Below, piece after piece: positions 1 to 8,915 of a DNA stretch of 64,000 nucleotides. A model generated the notes under the pieces. The model did no database searches and had not been told where the DNA came from. It saw only the letters and a list, made by a program, of their open reading frames with translations. Location: the NCBI GenBank assembly GCA_900107185.1, contig FNPA01000010.1:62001-126000 (forward strand), written 5' to 3'. Position 1 is the first letter of the stretch, and every line of letters starts with the position of its first letter. Made by a program: the position numbers and the translations under genes. The DNA is from Ruminococcaceae bacterium YAD3003 (GTDB lineage Bacteria; Bacillota; Clostridia; Saccharofermentanales; Saccharofermentanaceae).

Positions 1-732
1 TTCAGGACCACAGCTGTTCCACGCTTCGCTCAGACCGATCGAATAGTGCTCGCAGGGAAAGCCTGCCATGGCATCAGGTGTATAAGGCTTTGCTTCATTG
101 GTTCTGTAATCCTTCAGAACCGATAACAGGAGCTTATCTGATGCCAGCTGCTTACTGGCAACAACAGGAAAGTCATCAACCTGGTATTGGAATAATGCAC
201 TCATATTCTGCCTTCTGTTGTTTTCGACATAATGCGCATTAAGACGGCTGTATGTGAACACATCGAAAGTAAACACAGGAACGTAGATTCCATAGAACTT
301 ACCTAACTGTGCATTAGCAGCAAGCTTCTCAGGAGCTAAGAATCTGTCCTTGATCCAGTCCTTAAAAATGTAATAAGCTCTCTTCTCAGTGATCTTAAAT
401 GGAATGATTCCCTGGGGTGCCATTATGTCCTGAGCAGGGTCTGCTGCATCAACAGTTGTTGAACCGCAGAACGGGCACAAACCTGATAACTGGAGTTTAT
501 TCTGGATCGTTTCCGCACCGCACTGTTTGCATTGGACGATCTTTGCCTCCATACCCCAGTCGTGACTGGCAGTGTTTTGCGCAGTAAGGAAATCCATCTC
601 TGTAACCGGAGTCTTGGAAACGAGCTCAGGAATAATCTCGTTATGGCCACATGACTGGCATATGAGGCTGTCGAATCCGGGATTGAAGATCAAGGTACCG
701 CCGCATGACGGACACTTCTTTGTCTGTTCCAT
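1..732 (-). CDS. Zinc-ribbon protein, C terminus cut by window edge
   Basis: The reading frame starts at the ATG at 730-732, which is preceded by a GGGAGG ribosome site, and stays open for 244 codons to base 1, so the C terminus is missing. Two four-cysteine zinc ribbons are visible: C7/C10 with C25/C28 and C68/C71 with C86/C89. The remainder looks soluble, with no signal peptide or membrane segment. Proteins of this layout are common in Clostridia and are often labelled TFIIB-type zinc ribbon; I do not know a function. An extended -10 (TGTTATAAT, 764-772 read on the minus strand) is the likely promoter. Confidence 0.8.
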   Translation of the reverse strand, partial: MEQTKKCPSCGGTLIFNPGFDSLICQSCGHNEIIPELVSKTPVTEMDFLTAQNTASHDWGMEAKIVQCKQCGAETIQNKLQLSGLCPFCGSTTVDAADPAQDIMAPQGIIPFKITEKRAYYIFKDWIKDRFLAPEKLAANAQLGKFYGIYVPVFTFDVFTYSRLNAHYVENNRRQNMSALFQYQVDDFPVVASKQLASDKLLLSVLKDYRTNEAKPYTPDAMAGFPCEHYSIGLSEAWNSCGPE

Positions 733-856
733 AGCAAATCCTCCCTTATCCTTATTCTTTTCAATTATAACATCGTTCGTCAGTATGATATTTATTGTTT
801 TCATTATGTATAAGAGATATGTTTGACAACGAAATGCCTAATGGCTCTGAACGTGC

Positions 857-862
857 TATAAT
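857..862 (+). promoter_or_regulatory. Extended -10 promoter of the 953 gene
   Basis: TATAAT at 857-862 is preceded by TG one base upstream, giving a TGnTATAAT extended -10. A perfect TTGACA at 823-828 lies 28 bp away, too far to act as its -35. Transcription would start near 869 and leave a leader of about 84 nt. Confidence 0.5.
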
Positions 863-952
863 TACTACATCTTGAGGTTGTTATCTATATTATCGTCACG
901 TAAAGACGATGTGTGTGCTTCGTATATAAAATCTTGCAAAGGAGTCACCCTT

Positions 953-1399
953 ATGAGCAAGGAAAATAAAGAACAACAGATAGATCAGTTATTAAGAGGC
1001 ATCTACAGGATGTGTATTAACAGGGACGATTGTAATGGTTGTCCTTTCTATATTACCAAGTGTACATTTGAAGAACCCAGGCCCAGCACATGGTTTGATG
1101 AAGAGACCATCGTAGTTGTTGAGGCTCCTGCTGCTAAGACTGAACAGCCTGTTGTTGAAGAGACTCCTGAACAGATCGAAGAACCCGTTGCCGAAGAAGC
1201 AGCACCTGAAGCAATCGGCATGCAAAAAGAAGACGATAATTCTACAGGCACCTGGCTCGTCAGCACTGCACAGGGCGGCGTTTTTACGAAGTATGTTTTC
1301 ATCTGCTCAAAGTGCGGATATAAAAAAGAGTCTCTGTTCTCTATCACACCGATGACTGTTTGTCCCGAGTGCGAGAAGAGAAAGAACGCAGAGACTTAA
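953..1399 (+). CDS. Small Cys-rich protein with C-terminal zinc ribbon
   Basis: A 148-residue protein of unknown function. I chose the ATG at 953 because AAAGGAG sits about 10 nt before it; upstream in-frame codons have no ribosome site. The N-terminal 40 residues hold a cysteine cluster (C22, C28, C31, C37). The middle is a low-complexity Glu/Pro/Ala/Val segment that is probably disordered, and the C terminus has a CSKC...CPEC zinc ribbon. There is no signal peptide. It could be an adaptor or a nucleic-acid-binding protein; nothing in the neighbourhood settles this. Confidence 0.75.
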   Translation: MSKENKEQQIDQLLRGIYRMCINRDDCNGCPFYITKCTFEEPRPSTWFDEETIVVVEAPAAKTEQPVVEETPEQIEEPVAEEAAPEAIGMQKEDDNSTGTWLVSTAQGGVFTKYVFICSKCGYKKESLFSITPMTVCPECEKRKNAET

Positions 1400-1422
1400 A
1401 ACCCGGAAAAGATTCACTAGTG

Positions 1423-2262
1423 TTATAAGTTCTCAATCCAGGAATAGAACTTGTCGAGTGTCTTGTTTTCCTGCCTGGTTAAAACGAAGTAACCTGCCGT
1501 GTACCAGGAGTGTGTATCATGTTTATCCGTGACGGAATATATCTCGCATTTGTTGCCGAGTTCATCCGCCCTTTTTTTGAAATCTTCTGCGCACGCAAAT
1601 TCGATGAGGCCGTCGTGTTTACTCTGGATAAGAAGAGACGGTATATCGTTTTTAGTCATGAGTGATACGGGCTCTGCCAATTTACGGTCGAACCCCTTAC
1701 TCATCAACTGGCTCAAGAGAATGCTTAAGGTCTTCGTCTGGTCAGGCCTGAAACTATATGGACCTCCGAACCCCACAAAACCGATAACGTGCGAGATATC
1801 CACGCTATATTTCTCCTGATCTTTGCCGCTGTAGCAGAGGATGGAAGATAAATGCGCGCCGGCAGAAGGGCCAACGACAACAATCTCTGACGTGTCGATA
1901 TTTTTCTTTTGCAGGAATTCTATTGCTGCGTTATAGCAAGCTGCAACATCTTCTGTCTGCGCGGGATATTTATTCTTAGGCGAGAGCCTGTAACCGAATG
2001 AAACCACGCGGTATCCTTCGTGCGAAATACTCTGGCCTACGTAGTCGAAATATTTCGGATCGCCCGCGTTCCATCCGCCGCCATGGATCCAGAAGATAAT
2101 CTTGCTGCTGGTTATTTTTTCCGGTTCAAAATACAGAAAATACTGGTTCTTATCAGGTCCGAAACTTTGGTATTCGGGCGTGGTATATTTCGGATATTTC
2201 TTGACCAGTCTGTTCAAACCGGAATAACTGGTCATCTCTCTCAAGTAATCTCTCATTCCCAT
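1423..2262 (-). CDS. Alpha/beta hydrolase, esterase/lipase-like
   Basis: A 279-residue cytoplasmic alpha/beta-hydrolase of the hormone-sensitive-lipase/BD-FAE type, expected to cleave carboxyl esters. The oxyanion-hole HGGG is at residues 60-63, the nucleophile elbow GPSAG at 131-135 (Ser133), and candidate Asp and His are in HDGLIEF and DKHDTHSW near the C terminus. There is no signal sequence. A GGGGATAG ribosome site precedes the ATG. The Nudix gene lies just upstream on the same strand (24 bp), so the two may be cotranscribed. The natural substrate cannot be read from the sequence; deacetylation of sugars or xylan is one possibility. Confidence 0.85.
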   Translation of the reverse strand: MGMRDYLREMTSYSGLNRLVKKYPKYTTPEYQSFGPDKNQYFLYFEPEKITSSKIIFWIHGGGWNAGDPKYFDYVGQSISHEGYRVVSFGYRLSPKNKYPAQTEDVAACYNAAIEFLQKKNIDTSEIVVVGPSAGAHLSSILCYSGKDQEKYSVDISHVIGFVGFGGPYSFRPDQTKTLSILLSQLMSKGFDRKLAEPVSLMTKNDIPSLLIQSKHDGLIEFACAEDFKKRADELGNKCEIYSVTDKHDTHSWYTAGYFVLTRQENKTLDKFYSWIENL

Positions 2263-2286
2263 TTTTAATCTATCCCCTTTATTAAA

Positions 2287-2769
2287 TTACCGCTCTGAGA
2301 AAACCTTCAGCGCGAGGTGTTCACGTTTGTAGAGACCGTAGTCAGCTATGTTCGTCTGGTGGAATTTCTCATAATCGCCAAAGATCTTTATAGCCTCATC
2401 AAGAGGAACCCATCTGTAAGACAGACCCACTTCCTTCTCGGCATCAGTCAGACTGACGTTGCCGGTCTCCTCTACGAGCTCACATATGAAATAGTGGTTG
2501 ATGTGTCTCCAGTCACTGAAGAGCTCTTCGATCTCTAAATATTCTTCAGTCGTTCTGACCTTCATGCCGGTCTCTTCGAGCATCTCCCTCACACATGCCT
2601 GTGCGCAGGTCTCCCCCTCTTCCACGCCGCCGCCCGGGATCAGGTATTTGCTCTCGAGTGTTTCATAACTCAAAAGAATATTTCCATCCTTAACGAGTAC
2701 TCCCCTGGAGGCGTGACGGAGATGATTTACGTGACCTTTATAGTCATCATTGATTAATTGAACGTGCAT
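2287..2769 (-). CDS. Nudix hydrolase
   Basis: A 160-residue Nudix pyrophosphohydrolase. The complete Nudix box (G-x5-E-x7-REUxEExGU) spans about residues 47-69, with REMLEETG as its core, so the metal site is intact. Such enzymes hydrolyse nucleoside diphosphates linked to another group (NDP-sugars, oxidised nucleotides, ADP-ribose); the substrate is not predictable here. The start ATG has AAGGAAG upstream. It is transcribed toward the esterase gene 24 bp downstream. Confidence 0.9.
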   Translation of the reverse strand: MHVQLINDDYKGHVNHLRHASRGVLVKDGNILLSYETLESKYLIPGGGVEEGETCAQACVREMLEETGMKVRTTEEYLEIEELFSDWRHINHYFICELVEETGNVSLTDAEKEVGLSYRWVPLDEAIKIFGDYEKFHQTNIADYGLYKREHLALKVFSER

Positions 2770-2846
2770 TCTATTCTTCCTTTTTATCCCTGAAATCCGT
2801 TTTCAATTATATCACCTAATTTCCCGAAAACCCTTATTTTTCAAGG

Positions 2847-2867
2847 ATGGGACATGCCTTGTCCCAT
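2847..2867. repeat. Perfect 8-bp-arm palindrome
   Basis: ATGGGACA (2847-2854) and TGTCCCAT (2860-2867) are perfect inverted arms around the 5-nt spacer TGCCT. It lies in the divergent region between the Nudix gene and the small membrane protein gene. It may be an operator for a dimeric repressor, possibly the XRE protein encoded 300 bp downstream, or a REP-like hairpin. Confidence 0.5.
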
Positions 2868-2958
2868 TATCAGAACCCTCAAATGGTCGGTCAGTGTCCT
2901 TCAGTTGATGCTTTCGGGAGGTTACGATGCAATCATCAAAAGCACGGAGGATTCAAAA

Positions 2959-3156
2959 ATGAAAAACACAAAAATCACAGCATTGGACATTATCAGAATC
3001 GCTGCAGGTGTCGTAGCAATCTGCTTTTTCTTGATCTCAATGTTCGTTTCCACTCAGCCTTATCTGATGATCGGTCTGGGCCTGGTTGCAATCGAGACGG
3101 TAATCAATGTATTGCAAAGGTGTAAAGGTTATAATAAGCCGAAGAAAGAGAACTAA
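2959..3156 (+). CDS. Small two-helix membrane protein
   Basis: A 65-residue protein with two predicted membrane helices (about residues 12-30 and 36-52) and a basic, lysine-rich tail. I chose the ATG at 2959 because ACGGAGG is 8 nt before it; the frame is open further upstream but without a ribosome site. The stop is 21 bp before the XRE-membrane regulator, so the two genes very likely form an operon. The role is unknown; a partner of the regulator is a reasonable guess. Confidence 0.7.
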   Translation: MKNTKITALDIIRIAAGVVAICFFLISMFVSTQPYLMIGLGLVAIETVINVLQRCKGYNKPKKEN

Positions 3157-3177
3157 CCCTTCGGAGGATTGGATAAT

Positions 3178-3696
3178 ATGGATCAGGTCAAAATCGGTGA
3201 ATTCTTAAGAGAATTGCGTAAAGAAAAAGATCTCACCCAGGAGCAGCTCGCTGACAAACTTAATGTCTCGAGACGAACAGTATCCAGGTGGGAAACAGGC
3301 AGCAACATGCCTGACCTCGACATCCTGGTCGAGCTCGCCGATTTCTATGACGTTGATCTCCGCGATATCTTTAACGGACAACGGAGGGAAGAAAAGATGG
3401 ATAACGAATTAAAAGATACACTGCTCCAGGCAGCTGATTATACACATGAACAGGCAAACCGCAGCAAGAAGAGAATCAACCTCATGTTCCTGGCAGGCAT
3501 AATCGCCCTGATCGCATACACGGTCGTAATCGTTGTTATGGACGAACAGGATACTTTCATGTGGGGAATGTTAAGGGGCGTTATGTATGGCGTAACACTC
3601 GGCCTTCTGACCATCGGTTTCATAATCACGAGCCCGTTCGCAGAAAAATTCCAGAAGATCTGCGAAGCAAAGAGAAAGCTCTTAAAGAAAGAATAA
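3178..3696 (+). CDS. XRE-type HTH regulator with two C-terminal membrane helices
   Basis: A 172-residue protein. Residues about 4-60 form a Cro/C1-type helix-turn-helix (LTQEQLADKLNVSRRTVSRW), followed by a linker and two hydrophobic segments near 97-118 and 125-150, so it is probably a membrane-anchored DNA-binding protein. I chose the ATG at 3178 (GGAGG 10 nt before) over a TTG at 3169 that abuts the ribosome site. The N-terminal domain closely resembles that of the gene at 53797-54906 (ADFYDVD and VSRWETG shared), so the two are paralogues. It probably regulates its own operon. Confidence 0.85.
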   Translation: MDQVKIGEFLRELRKEKDLTQEQLADKLNVSRRTVSRWETGSNMPDLDILVELADFYDVDLRDIFNGQRREEKMDNELKDTLLQAADYTHEQANRSKKRINLMFLAGIIALIAYTVVIVVMDEQDTFMWGMLRGVMYGVTLGLLTIGFIITSPFAEKFQKICEAKRKLLKKE

Positions 3697-3699
3697 CCG

Positions 3700-4350
3700 T
3701 TATTTAAGTCGTATCATAATAATGAACTCTACGATCCATGCGATCGCAAATATGGCCGTGTAGATCATGCCCAGGAACAGACCCAGATAAGCGAACCCCA
3801 GGCTGGTCAGAGTATTATCGATAACAGCATATATCAGCAGGCTCGACATGATCACCGAACAGACTATTCCGGCGATATCCGTAATCTTCGAGAGCTTCGG
3901 ATATATCTTGCGGACTTCTTTGGTCTTTTTAATGGTTAAAAGGAAAGTCACCAGCAGGACAGCAGCTATTGCCACTGTGTGAATGCCGAAGTTGTTATCG
4001 ACGGCCTTCATGAACCTGCCGCCAAAGGTGGTGCATGCCTTGAGGTCCTCAGCATCGCCGGGTGTTTTGTAGTATTTACCGTCCCTTAAAATGACCGTTA
4101 TCGTGTCACCGGGTTTGCTCGTAACAGGAGCATGCACATAATCTGTTTTGCCGTTAATATCGCTCTCAAAGGCGTGATATTCGTCAGGATAAGAGCTGTG
4201 GACTTCTTCCCCCAGGGTTACCTCTGCAGATGTGAAACTGTGGCTGAATTCCCGGATGAGCAAAGCACTTACCAAGACAACAAAAGGAATAAGCATCCAC
4301 GTAGCGATAAGCTTAAACCCGTAAGCGAACTGTGCAGATTTTCTCACCAT
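3700..4350 (-). CDS. DUF3592-like membrane protein
   Basis: A 216-residue protein with an N-terminal membrane helix (about 13-33), an extracytoplasmic domain of about 90 residues, then three helices from about 112 to 210. The domain between helices (PVTSKPGDTITVILRDGK) resembles the SH3-like part of DUF3592 proteins, for which no function is established. The ATG is preceded by GGGGGTG. It converges with the XRE gene, ending only 3 bp from it, with no room for a separate terminator. Confidence 0.65.
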   Translation of the reverse strand: MVRKSAQFAYGFKLIATWMLIPFVVLVSALLIREFSHSFTSAEVTLGEEVHSSYPDEYHAFESDINGKTDYVHAPVTSKPGDTITVILRDGKYYKTPGDAEDLKACTTFGGRFMKAVDNNFGIHTVAIAAVLLVTFLLTIKKTKEVRKIYPKLSKITDIAGIVCSVIMSSLLIYAVIDNTLTSLGFAYLGLFLGMIYTAIFAIAWIVEFIIMIRLK

Positions 4351-4521
4351 GGTGCACCCCCTTTTGAAAGAAGCACAAGAGACCTATACAATACTATGTT
4401 ACCGTGAATTGCTTTGATTATCAAACTAATTTTAGGTAAAAGTCGGGCATTTGCAAGGGTTACCTCGTGGGGGAAATGACGGCCGCAGCGAACCCCGGCA
4501 CCACCCCGCAAACCCCAACAA

Positions 4522-4549
4522 AAAGGATGCCCCACACGGGACATCCTTT
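4522..4549 (-). terminator. Rho-independent terminator after the CNB gene
   Basis: Inverted arms AAAGGATG (4522-4529) and CATCCTTT (4542-4549), extended by a G/C stem with one mismatch, followed on the minus strand by a T-rich run. It sits 22 bp past the stop codon of the gene at 4572-5492. The remaining 170 bases up to the DUF3592-like gene show nothing further. Confidence 0.8.
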
Positions 4550-4571
4550 CATTTCAATTAACCGTAAGTTA

Positions 4572-5492
4572 TTAGTCCTCTGATCTCTGTGAAACTTCGC
4601 AGATTTCCTTGCAAGCCTTGAAGTACTCGTAAGTGATGCTTCTCAAACGGTATGAGAGGTTCTTGAGGATCATGTCGATCTTCTCAGGGCTGTTCTTGAA
4701 GAGTGACTCGAGGTCTTCAGGAAGGATAATCTCAACACGTGTATCGCCTTCTTCGCAAACTGCTGTTGTGTCACGCGGCTCGTCAGAGAGCATGCCCATC
4801 TCACCGAAGCATGCAACAGGGTTAACCTCTGAGAGTCTTACCTCGTTTACGGCACCGTAGTTGCTGTAGAGAGCAACCTTACCGCTGTGAACGATGTACA
4901 TGCACTTACCGATATCGCCTTCCTTGAAGATGATAGTTCCGTAGTTGTATGTCTCACCATCGTTGCTGTTCAAACGGGAAACTGCCTCAGATGCTTCACG
5001 GAGAGCCTCAACGCTGGGTCTCTCGAGTCTGAAGTTCTTTGAAGACAGATAGATTGACTGCTGGATCATGTTTGTGAAGAAGCCGTCGTACTTGTTGTTG
5101 GAGCTGGACTTACGTAATTCATCAAGTACTTTCTTTGCTTCGTTGTAATCTTCTGTTGTTGTCTTGATTCTTGTGCCGAGGAGCTTCATGATAGCGAGAA
5201 TCTTATCAGGGTTCTGAGTAAAATACTCGTTGAGCTCGTCTGCAGAAATCTCTGCAACCTTAGCCTCACCGTCAGCAACTACTGTTGTGCTTCTGGGATA
5301 TGACTTCTCGATAACAGCCATCTCACCGAAATACTGTCCGGGACCCAAAGTAGCGATTGTTACCTCGTTCTTCTGGCTGTAATTCTTGTAAACTGTAGCG
5401 TTGCCTTCCAAAAGCTGGAAGAAAGTATTACCTGAATCTCCCTCTTTGATGATGATCTCGCCGCCGGCAAATGTCTTCTCTACTGTACTCAT
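4572..5492 (-). CDS. Tandem cyclic-nucleotide-binding-domain protein
   Basis: A 306-residue soluble protein made of two Crp-type cNMP-binding domains, about residues 5-105 and 175-290, joined by a helical linker. Each has the phosphate-binding-cassette pattern (GQYFGEMAVIEKSYPRSTT and CFGEMGMLSDEPRDTTAV), with the Glu and Arg usually needed to hold cyclic nucleotide. There is no helix-turn-helix, kinase or channel part, so it is not a Crp-type transcription factor; eukaryotic PKA regulatory subunits share the two-domain layout. The ATG has GAAAGGGGT upstream. The gene stands alone, and its ligand and output are unknown. Confidence 0.9.
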   Translation of the reverse strand: MSTVEKTFAGGEIIIKEGDSGNTFFQLLEGNATVYKNYSQKNEVTIATLGPGQYFGEMAVIEKSYPRSTTVVADGEAKVAEISADELNEYFTQNPDKILAIMKLLGTRIKTTTEDYNEAKKVLDELRKSSSNNKYDGFFTNMIQQSIYLSSKNFRLERPSVEALREASEAVSRLNSNDGETYNYGTIIFKEGDIGKCMYIVHSGKVALYSNYGAVNEVRLSEVNPVACFGEMGMLSDEPRDTTAVCEEGDTRVEIILPEDLESLFKNSPEKIDMILKNLSYRLRSITYEYFKACKEICEVSQRSED

Positions 5493-5580
5493 TGTGTGAC
5501 CCCTTTCGGAAAGCTTAAAACTTAATCTGTTTATTTTATTAGATACAGTTGATTCTATTTTTATTAAAGGATTTTGTCAA

Positions 5581-6822
5581 TCAGCCGTATGTGGCAATAA
5601 GGTCGCCGCAGGTCGATGCAAAGTCCATCAGATACTTACAATCCAGCTCTTCTCCCCGGTAAGATTCTATATAACTGCCGTTCAGCATGATGATGAATTT
5701 GCCGTCTTTGCTGTAGAAAAACGTGCGGATATCGTCCTGGACATAATCACCGCCGTCGTAAATGACCTTTTCAACGAGATAGTATGTTCCACGCTCTTCC
5801 TGTTCATATTCGTAAGGATACGTGCTGTTTTCTGTTGTCCTGTAAATCGTGACATTCAGGCCGTCTATGTATTTATAATCACCATTTATCGCGTCTTTGA
5901 CCGTAGACTTATCCAGTCCGAATCTTGCGGCTACGTCTTCCGCAAATTTCTGATATTCAGCATCAGTGCTCTCAACGCTCTGGATCTCTCTGGGAAGAGT
6001 CCTGAAGAAAGGCCAGTACGACATGATGAACTCATCTTCGAACAGGTAATGCTCCTTTTTCTCCCTATAGCCGTTCTCGTGCTCGTAATAGCCTGAACCT
6101 GTAGCGAGCCTGTTCATGAGAGTGTAAACATCGTAAGGATAGAACTCAAGGAAATCCTCAATGCTGCCGTCATTTACCGTTTCATCCGTGAAGCCTGAGA
6201 GTTTCATATAGAGATCTGTTGACCATTCCAAAGGCTCACCAAGGATGATGGTTTCTTCCCCACAGTCCTCATTTATGGTGTCGATGAACTCCTGGTAACC
6301 TTCAGGGAACTCGTCGAAAATTTCCACTGCAAAAAATTTGCCTGCATTTGCAGATCGGTTCGGCCCGGCTTTATCGTATGTGTAATAGGCAATCTCTACC
6401 CTGCCCAGATAAGTATGTCCTTCGTATTCTTCAGGGCTGAGGATCTCATCGCCTGAATATCTGAAAGTATCAGGAACATCAGCGGTCTCAAGGTATGAAA
6501 CGATGTAATCAATTTTCTCTCTGGAGATATCGATGTAATAGGAATTATCGTCGTTTTTGTCATCACATCTGTTATATCTTAATTCCTTGAAATAAACTTC
6601 ATTCGGAGTATCAGTAGCATTAATGATATTGACATCCAGGTATTCCTCATAAGGGATTCCAGTGGGATAAGCCGAATGGTCTGTATCATCGGTTTCTGTG
6701 GTGGAAACAGAAGTATCCGGAGCGGATTCACCGGTATCTGACGGTGTAATATCAGGATTCTTTTGGCATCCGGAGAAAACAACAGATGTCAAAAGAGTCA
6801 GTGCAACGAGTTCCTTCTTCAT
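5581..6822 (-). CDS. Lipoprotein of unknown function
   Basis: A 413-residue exported protein. The signal peptide ends in the lipobox FSGC (Cys about 19), followed by a Thr/Ser/Asp-rich linker to about residue 50. The mature part is acidic and rich in Tyr; I recognise no enzymatic motif. Downstream residues look like alternating beta strands. It is expected to be anchored on the outer face of the membrane. It is transcribed alone, 68 bp downstream of the GH127 gene on the same strand. Confidence 0.75.
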   Translation of the reverse strand: MKKELVALTLLTSVVFSGCQKNPDITPSDTGESAPDTSVSTTETDDTDHSAYPTGIPYEEYLDVNIINATDTPNEVYFKELRYNRCDDKNDDNSYYIDISREKIDYIVSYLETADVPDTFRYSGDEILSPEEYEGHTYLGRVEIAYYTYDKAGPNRSANAGKFFAVEIFDEFPEGYQEFIDTINEDCGEETIILGEPLEWSTDLYMKLSGFTDETVNDGSIEDFLEFYPYDVYTLMNRLATGSGYYEHENGYREKKEHYLFEDEFIMSYWPFFRTLPREIQSVESTDAEYQKFAEDVAARFGLDKSTVKDAINGDYKYIDGLNVTIYRTTENSTYPYEYEQEERGTYYLVEKVIYDGGDYVQDDIRTFFYSKDGKFIIMLNGSYIESYRGEELDCKYLMDFASTCGDLIATYG

Positions 6823-6890
6823 AAATATAATCCCCCCATTTTATTCAGATACCTTAAATACAGATAAAAAAAGAAGAATGTTGCAATCCG

Positions 6891-8906
6891 TCAGACAGAA
6901 TAGTTAAAGTACACGCTCATCTCGCCTTCACCCCTGTTGGCCCAGAGCGAATAAGGAATGAGTCTCAAGATCTTTTCTTCTTCTGCCACATCCTCAAAAT
7001 TCATATAGAGACTGCTCTCCATAAACTCTGAACCTGACGGCATCAGTCTATATGCCTCAAGATCAAGGGCCACAGTATCTGTTCCGAATTCCGATATGGT
7101 GCTCTCAGAGATCTCAAATGGCCTTTTTACGATAATGCCTTTGAGATTCTTGCCGTTATCTTTTTCTTCGGCGCAATAGACCACAGGGCCTCTCATAACC
7201 GCTATCCTGTTCGCATCTTCCGTTACTTTTCTATCAGCGAAAACAACCCTCGGTTTCATCTCCAGTTCAAGACTGATGTGATGTGTATCGCCCGTAAATC
7301 CATTCAGGTAAATATAGCCGTTTATAAATTCATAGGTCTCAAGGCCGTCAGTCTTAATTGCATATTTTCCTTCTGCCCATCCCGGTATACGAAGTGCCAG
7401 TTTGAAATCTGTGCCGGCAGCACCTGTCACATCTATCTTGATATTTCCCTTATCAGGATAATCAGTAGCGACATCGACTCTTACTTCTTTTCCGCCAACA
7501 TCCTTAACCAGGTGTGAACCCATATAAAGATGCACAAAGAGAGTATCGTCACTCTCGGAATACGCGTATTTGCTAATCGAGGAAACCAGCCTTGCTATGT
7601 TAGGCGGACAGCAGGCACAACCAAACCACTTTTGTCTTATGGGTTTGACATGCTCTTTTCTCTCATCCTTCTTACACGCTTCGGGTAAAACTTCCAGTGG
7701 ATTAACGTAAAAGAAACTCTTTCCATCCAGTGCCATTCCGCTCAGGATGCCGTTATACAGGGCCAGTTCCATGATGTCGGAATACTCGCGCGACGGCTCG
7801 ATCCTGAGCATTCTTTCTGCAAAGAAAACGAGTCCTATCGAAGCACAGGTTTCCGCATAGGCAGTATCGTTAGGCAGATCAAAAGGAAAAGAGAACGATT
7901 CTCCGATATGAGTTCCTCCGATTCCTCCCGTGATATACATCTTCTCATTTACGATGCTGCTCCAAAGAGCCTTACATGCATTAAGGAGCTCCTTATCACC
8001 AGTGAGCCTTGCCATATCTGCCATGCCGCTGTACAGATACACGGCTCTGACTGCATGTCCTACTGCCTCGCGCTGCTCCCTGACAGGGATATGTGCCTGA
8101 TGGTAATAATCAGGCTTGCCCTTCATCTCGGGATGTTCCTGTTCAAAATAGAGAGGCGCCTGGCCACGCTGGTCAATAAAGTATTCGGCCAGTTCTTTAT
8201 AGCGGTTCTCGTGGGTTACGTCAAAGAGTCTGAACAGCGCCATTTCAGCTATCTCGTGGCCGGGATAACCTTTTATTTTTCCTTCCTCTTTGCCGAATAG
8301 ACCGTATACATAATCGGCAAATCCTTTCGCTGCGTTCAAAAGCTTATCTTTGCCGGTGGCTTCGTAATAAGCGATTGCACCTTCTATCAGATGACCCATG
8401 CAATAAAGTTCATGGTGGTCCCTTAGGTCAGTGAAACTCTTATCCATTCCGTTGATTATGTAATACGTATCGAGATAACCGTTCGGGAGCTGGGCCGCGC
8501 ACACGATATCGATTGCCTTGTCAGCAATATCTTCGAGTACCTTATCGGGATGCGTTGCGAGGCTGTATCCTACCGCCTCGATCCATTTGGAGAAATCGCT
8601 GTCCTGGAAAAGGAAACCGTAGAATTCATCGTCTTTGGCGTCTTCTCTTTTGTCAGGGAAAACGGCGAATCCTCTGTATGTGTATTTCGGAGGCTCGTAA
8701 GCAGACCCTTCAGTTTTCATGCGCTTATTAAGAAGCCCTGCGGCCCTGAAATTGTGCATGCAAAAACTGGGGTTGGCGTCAGGCACCCGGTCGTTCAGTA
8801 TTTCCCACTGATAAGGAATGACCTCTTTTCTGACCAACTCTGTCTTAGAAGACCAGAACCTGTCATCAACGGAAACTTTCTTAATATCAAACGGTCTGAT
8901 ATCCAT
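6891..8906 (-). CDS. GH127 beta-L-arabinofuranosidase
   Basis: A 671-residue glycoside hydrolase of family 127 (DUF1680). In the family prototype the zinc-bound cysteine nucleophile site is formed by Glu-x-Cys plus a Cys-Cys pair; the same pattern is present here as E352-T-C354 and C432-C433 within GCACCPPN. The helical toroid is followed by beta-sandwich regions, as usual. There is no signal peptide, so it would act on imported arabino-oligosaccharides, for example those released from hydroxyproline-rich plant glycoproteins. The start lies 9 bp after the stop of the TPM-like gene with no clear ribosome site, so translation may be coupled. No sugar transporter is adjacent. Confidence 0.93.
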   Translation of the reverse strand: MDIRPFDIKKVSVDDRFWSSKTELVRKEVIPYQWEILNDRVPDANPSFCMHNFRAAGLLNKRMKTEGSAYEPPKYTYRGFAVFPDKREDAKDDEFYGFLFQDSDFSKWIEAVGYSLATHPDKVLEDIADKAIDIVCAAQLPNGYLDTYYIINGMDKSFTDLRDHHELYCMGHLIEGAIAYYEATGKDKLLNAAKGFADYVYGLFGKEEGKIKGYPGHEIAEMALFRLFDVTHENRYKELAEYFIDQRGQAPLYFEQEHPEMKGKPDYYHQAHIPVREQREAVGHAVRAVYLYSGMADMARLTGDKELLNACKALWSSIVNEKMYITGGIGGTHIGESFSFPFDLPNDTAYAETCASIGLVFFAERMLRIEPSREYSDIMELALYNGILSGMALDGKSFFYVNPLEVLPEACKKDERKEHVKPIRQKWFGCACCPPNIARLVSSISKYAYSESDDTLFVHLYMGSHLVKDVGGKEVRVDVATDYPDKGNIKIDVTGAAGTDFKLALRIPGWAEGKYAIKTDGLETYEFINGYIYLNGFTGDTHHISLELEMKPRVVFADRKVTEDANRIAVMRGPVVYCAEEKDNGKNLKGIIVKRPFEISESTISEFGTDTVALDLEAYRLMPSGSEFMESSLYMNFEDVAEEEKILRLIPYSLWANRGEGEMSVYFNYSV

Positions 8907-8915
8907 AACAGAATG

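Noticed and set aside
823-828. Perfect TTGACA upstream of the 953 gene
   Set aside because: Its distance to the TATAAT at 857 is 28 bp, too long for a promoter pair; the extended -10 explains the start better.
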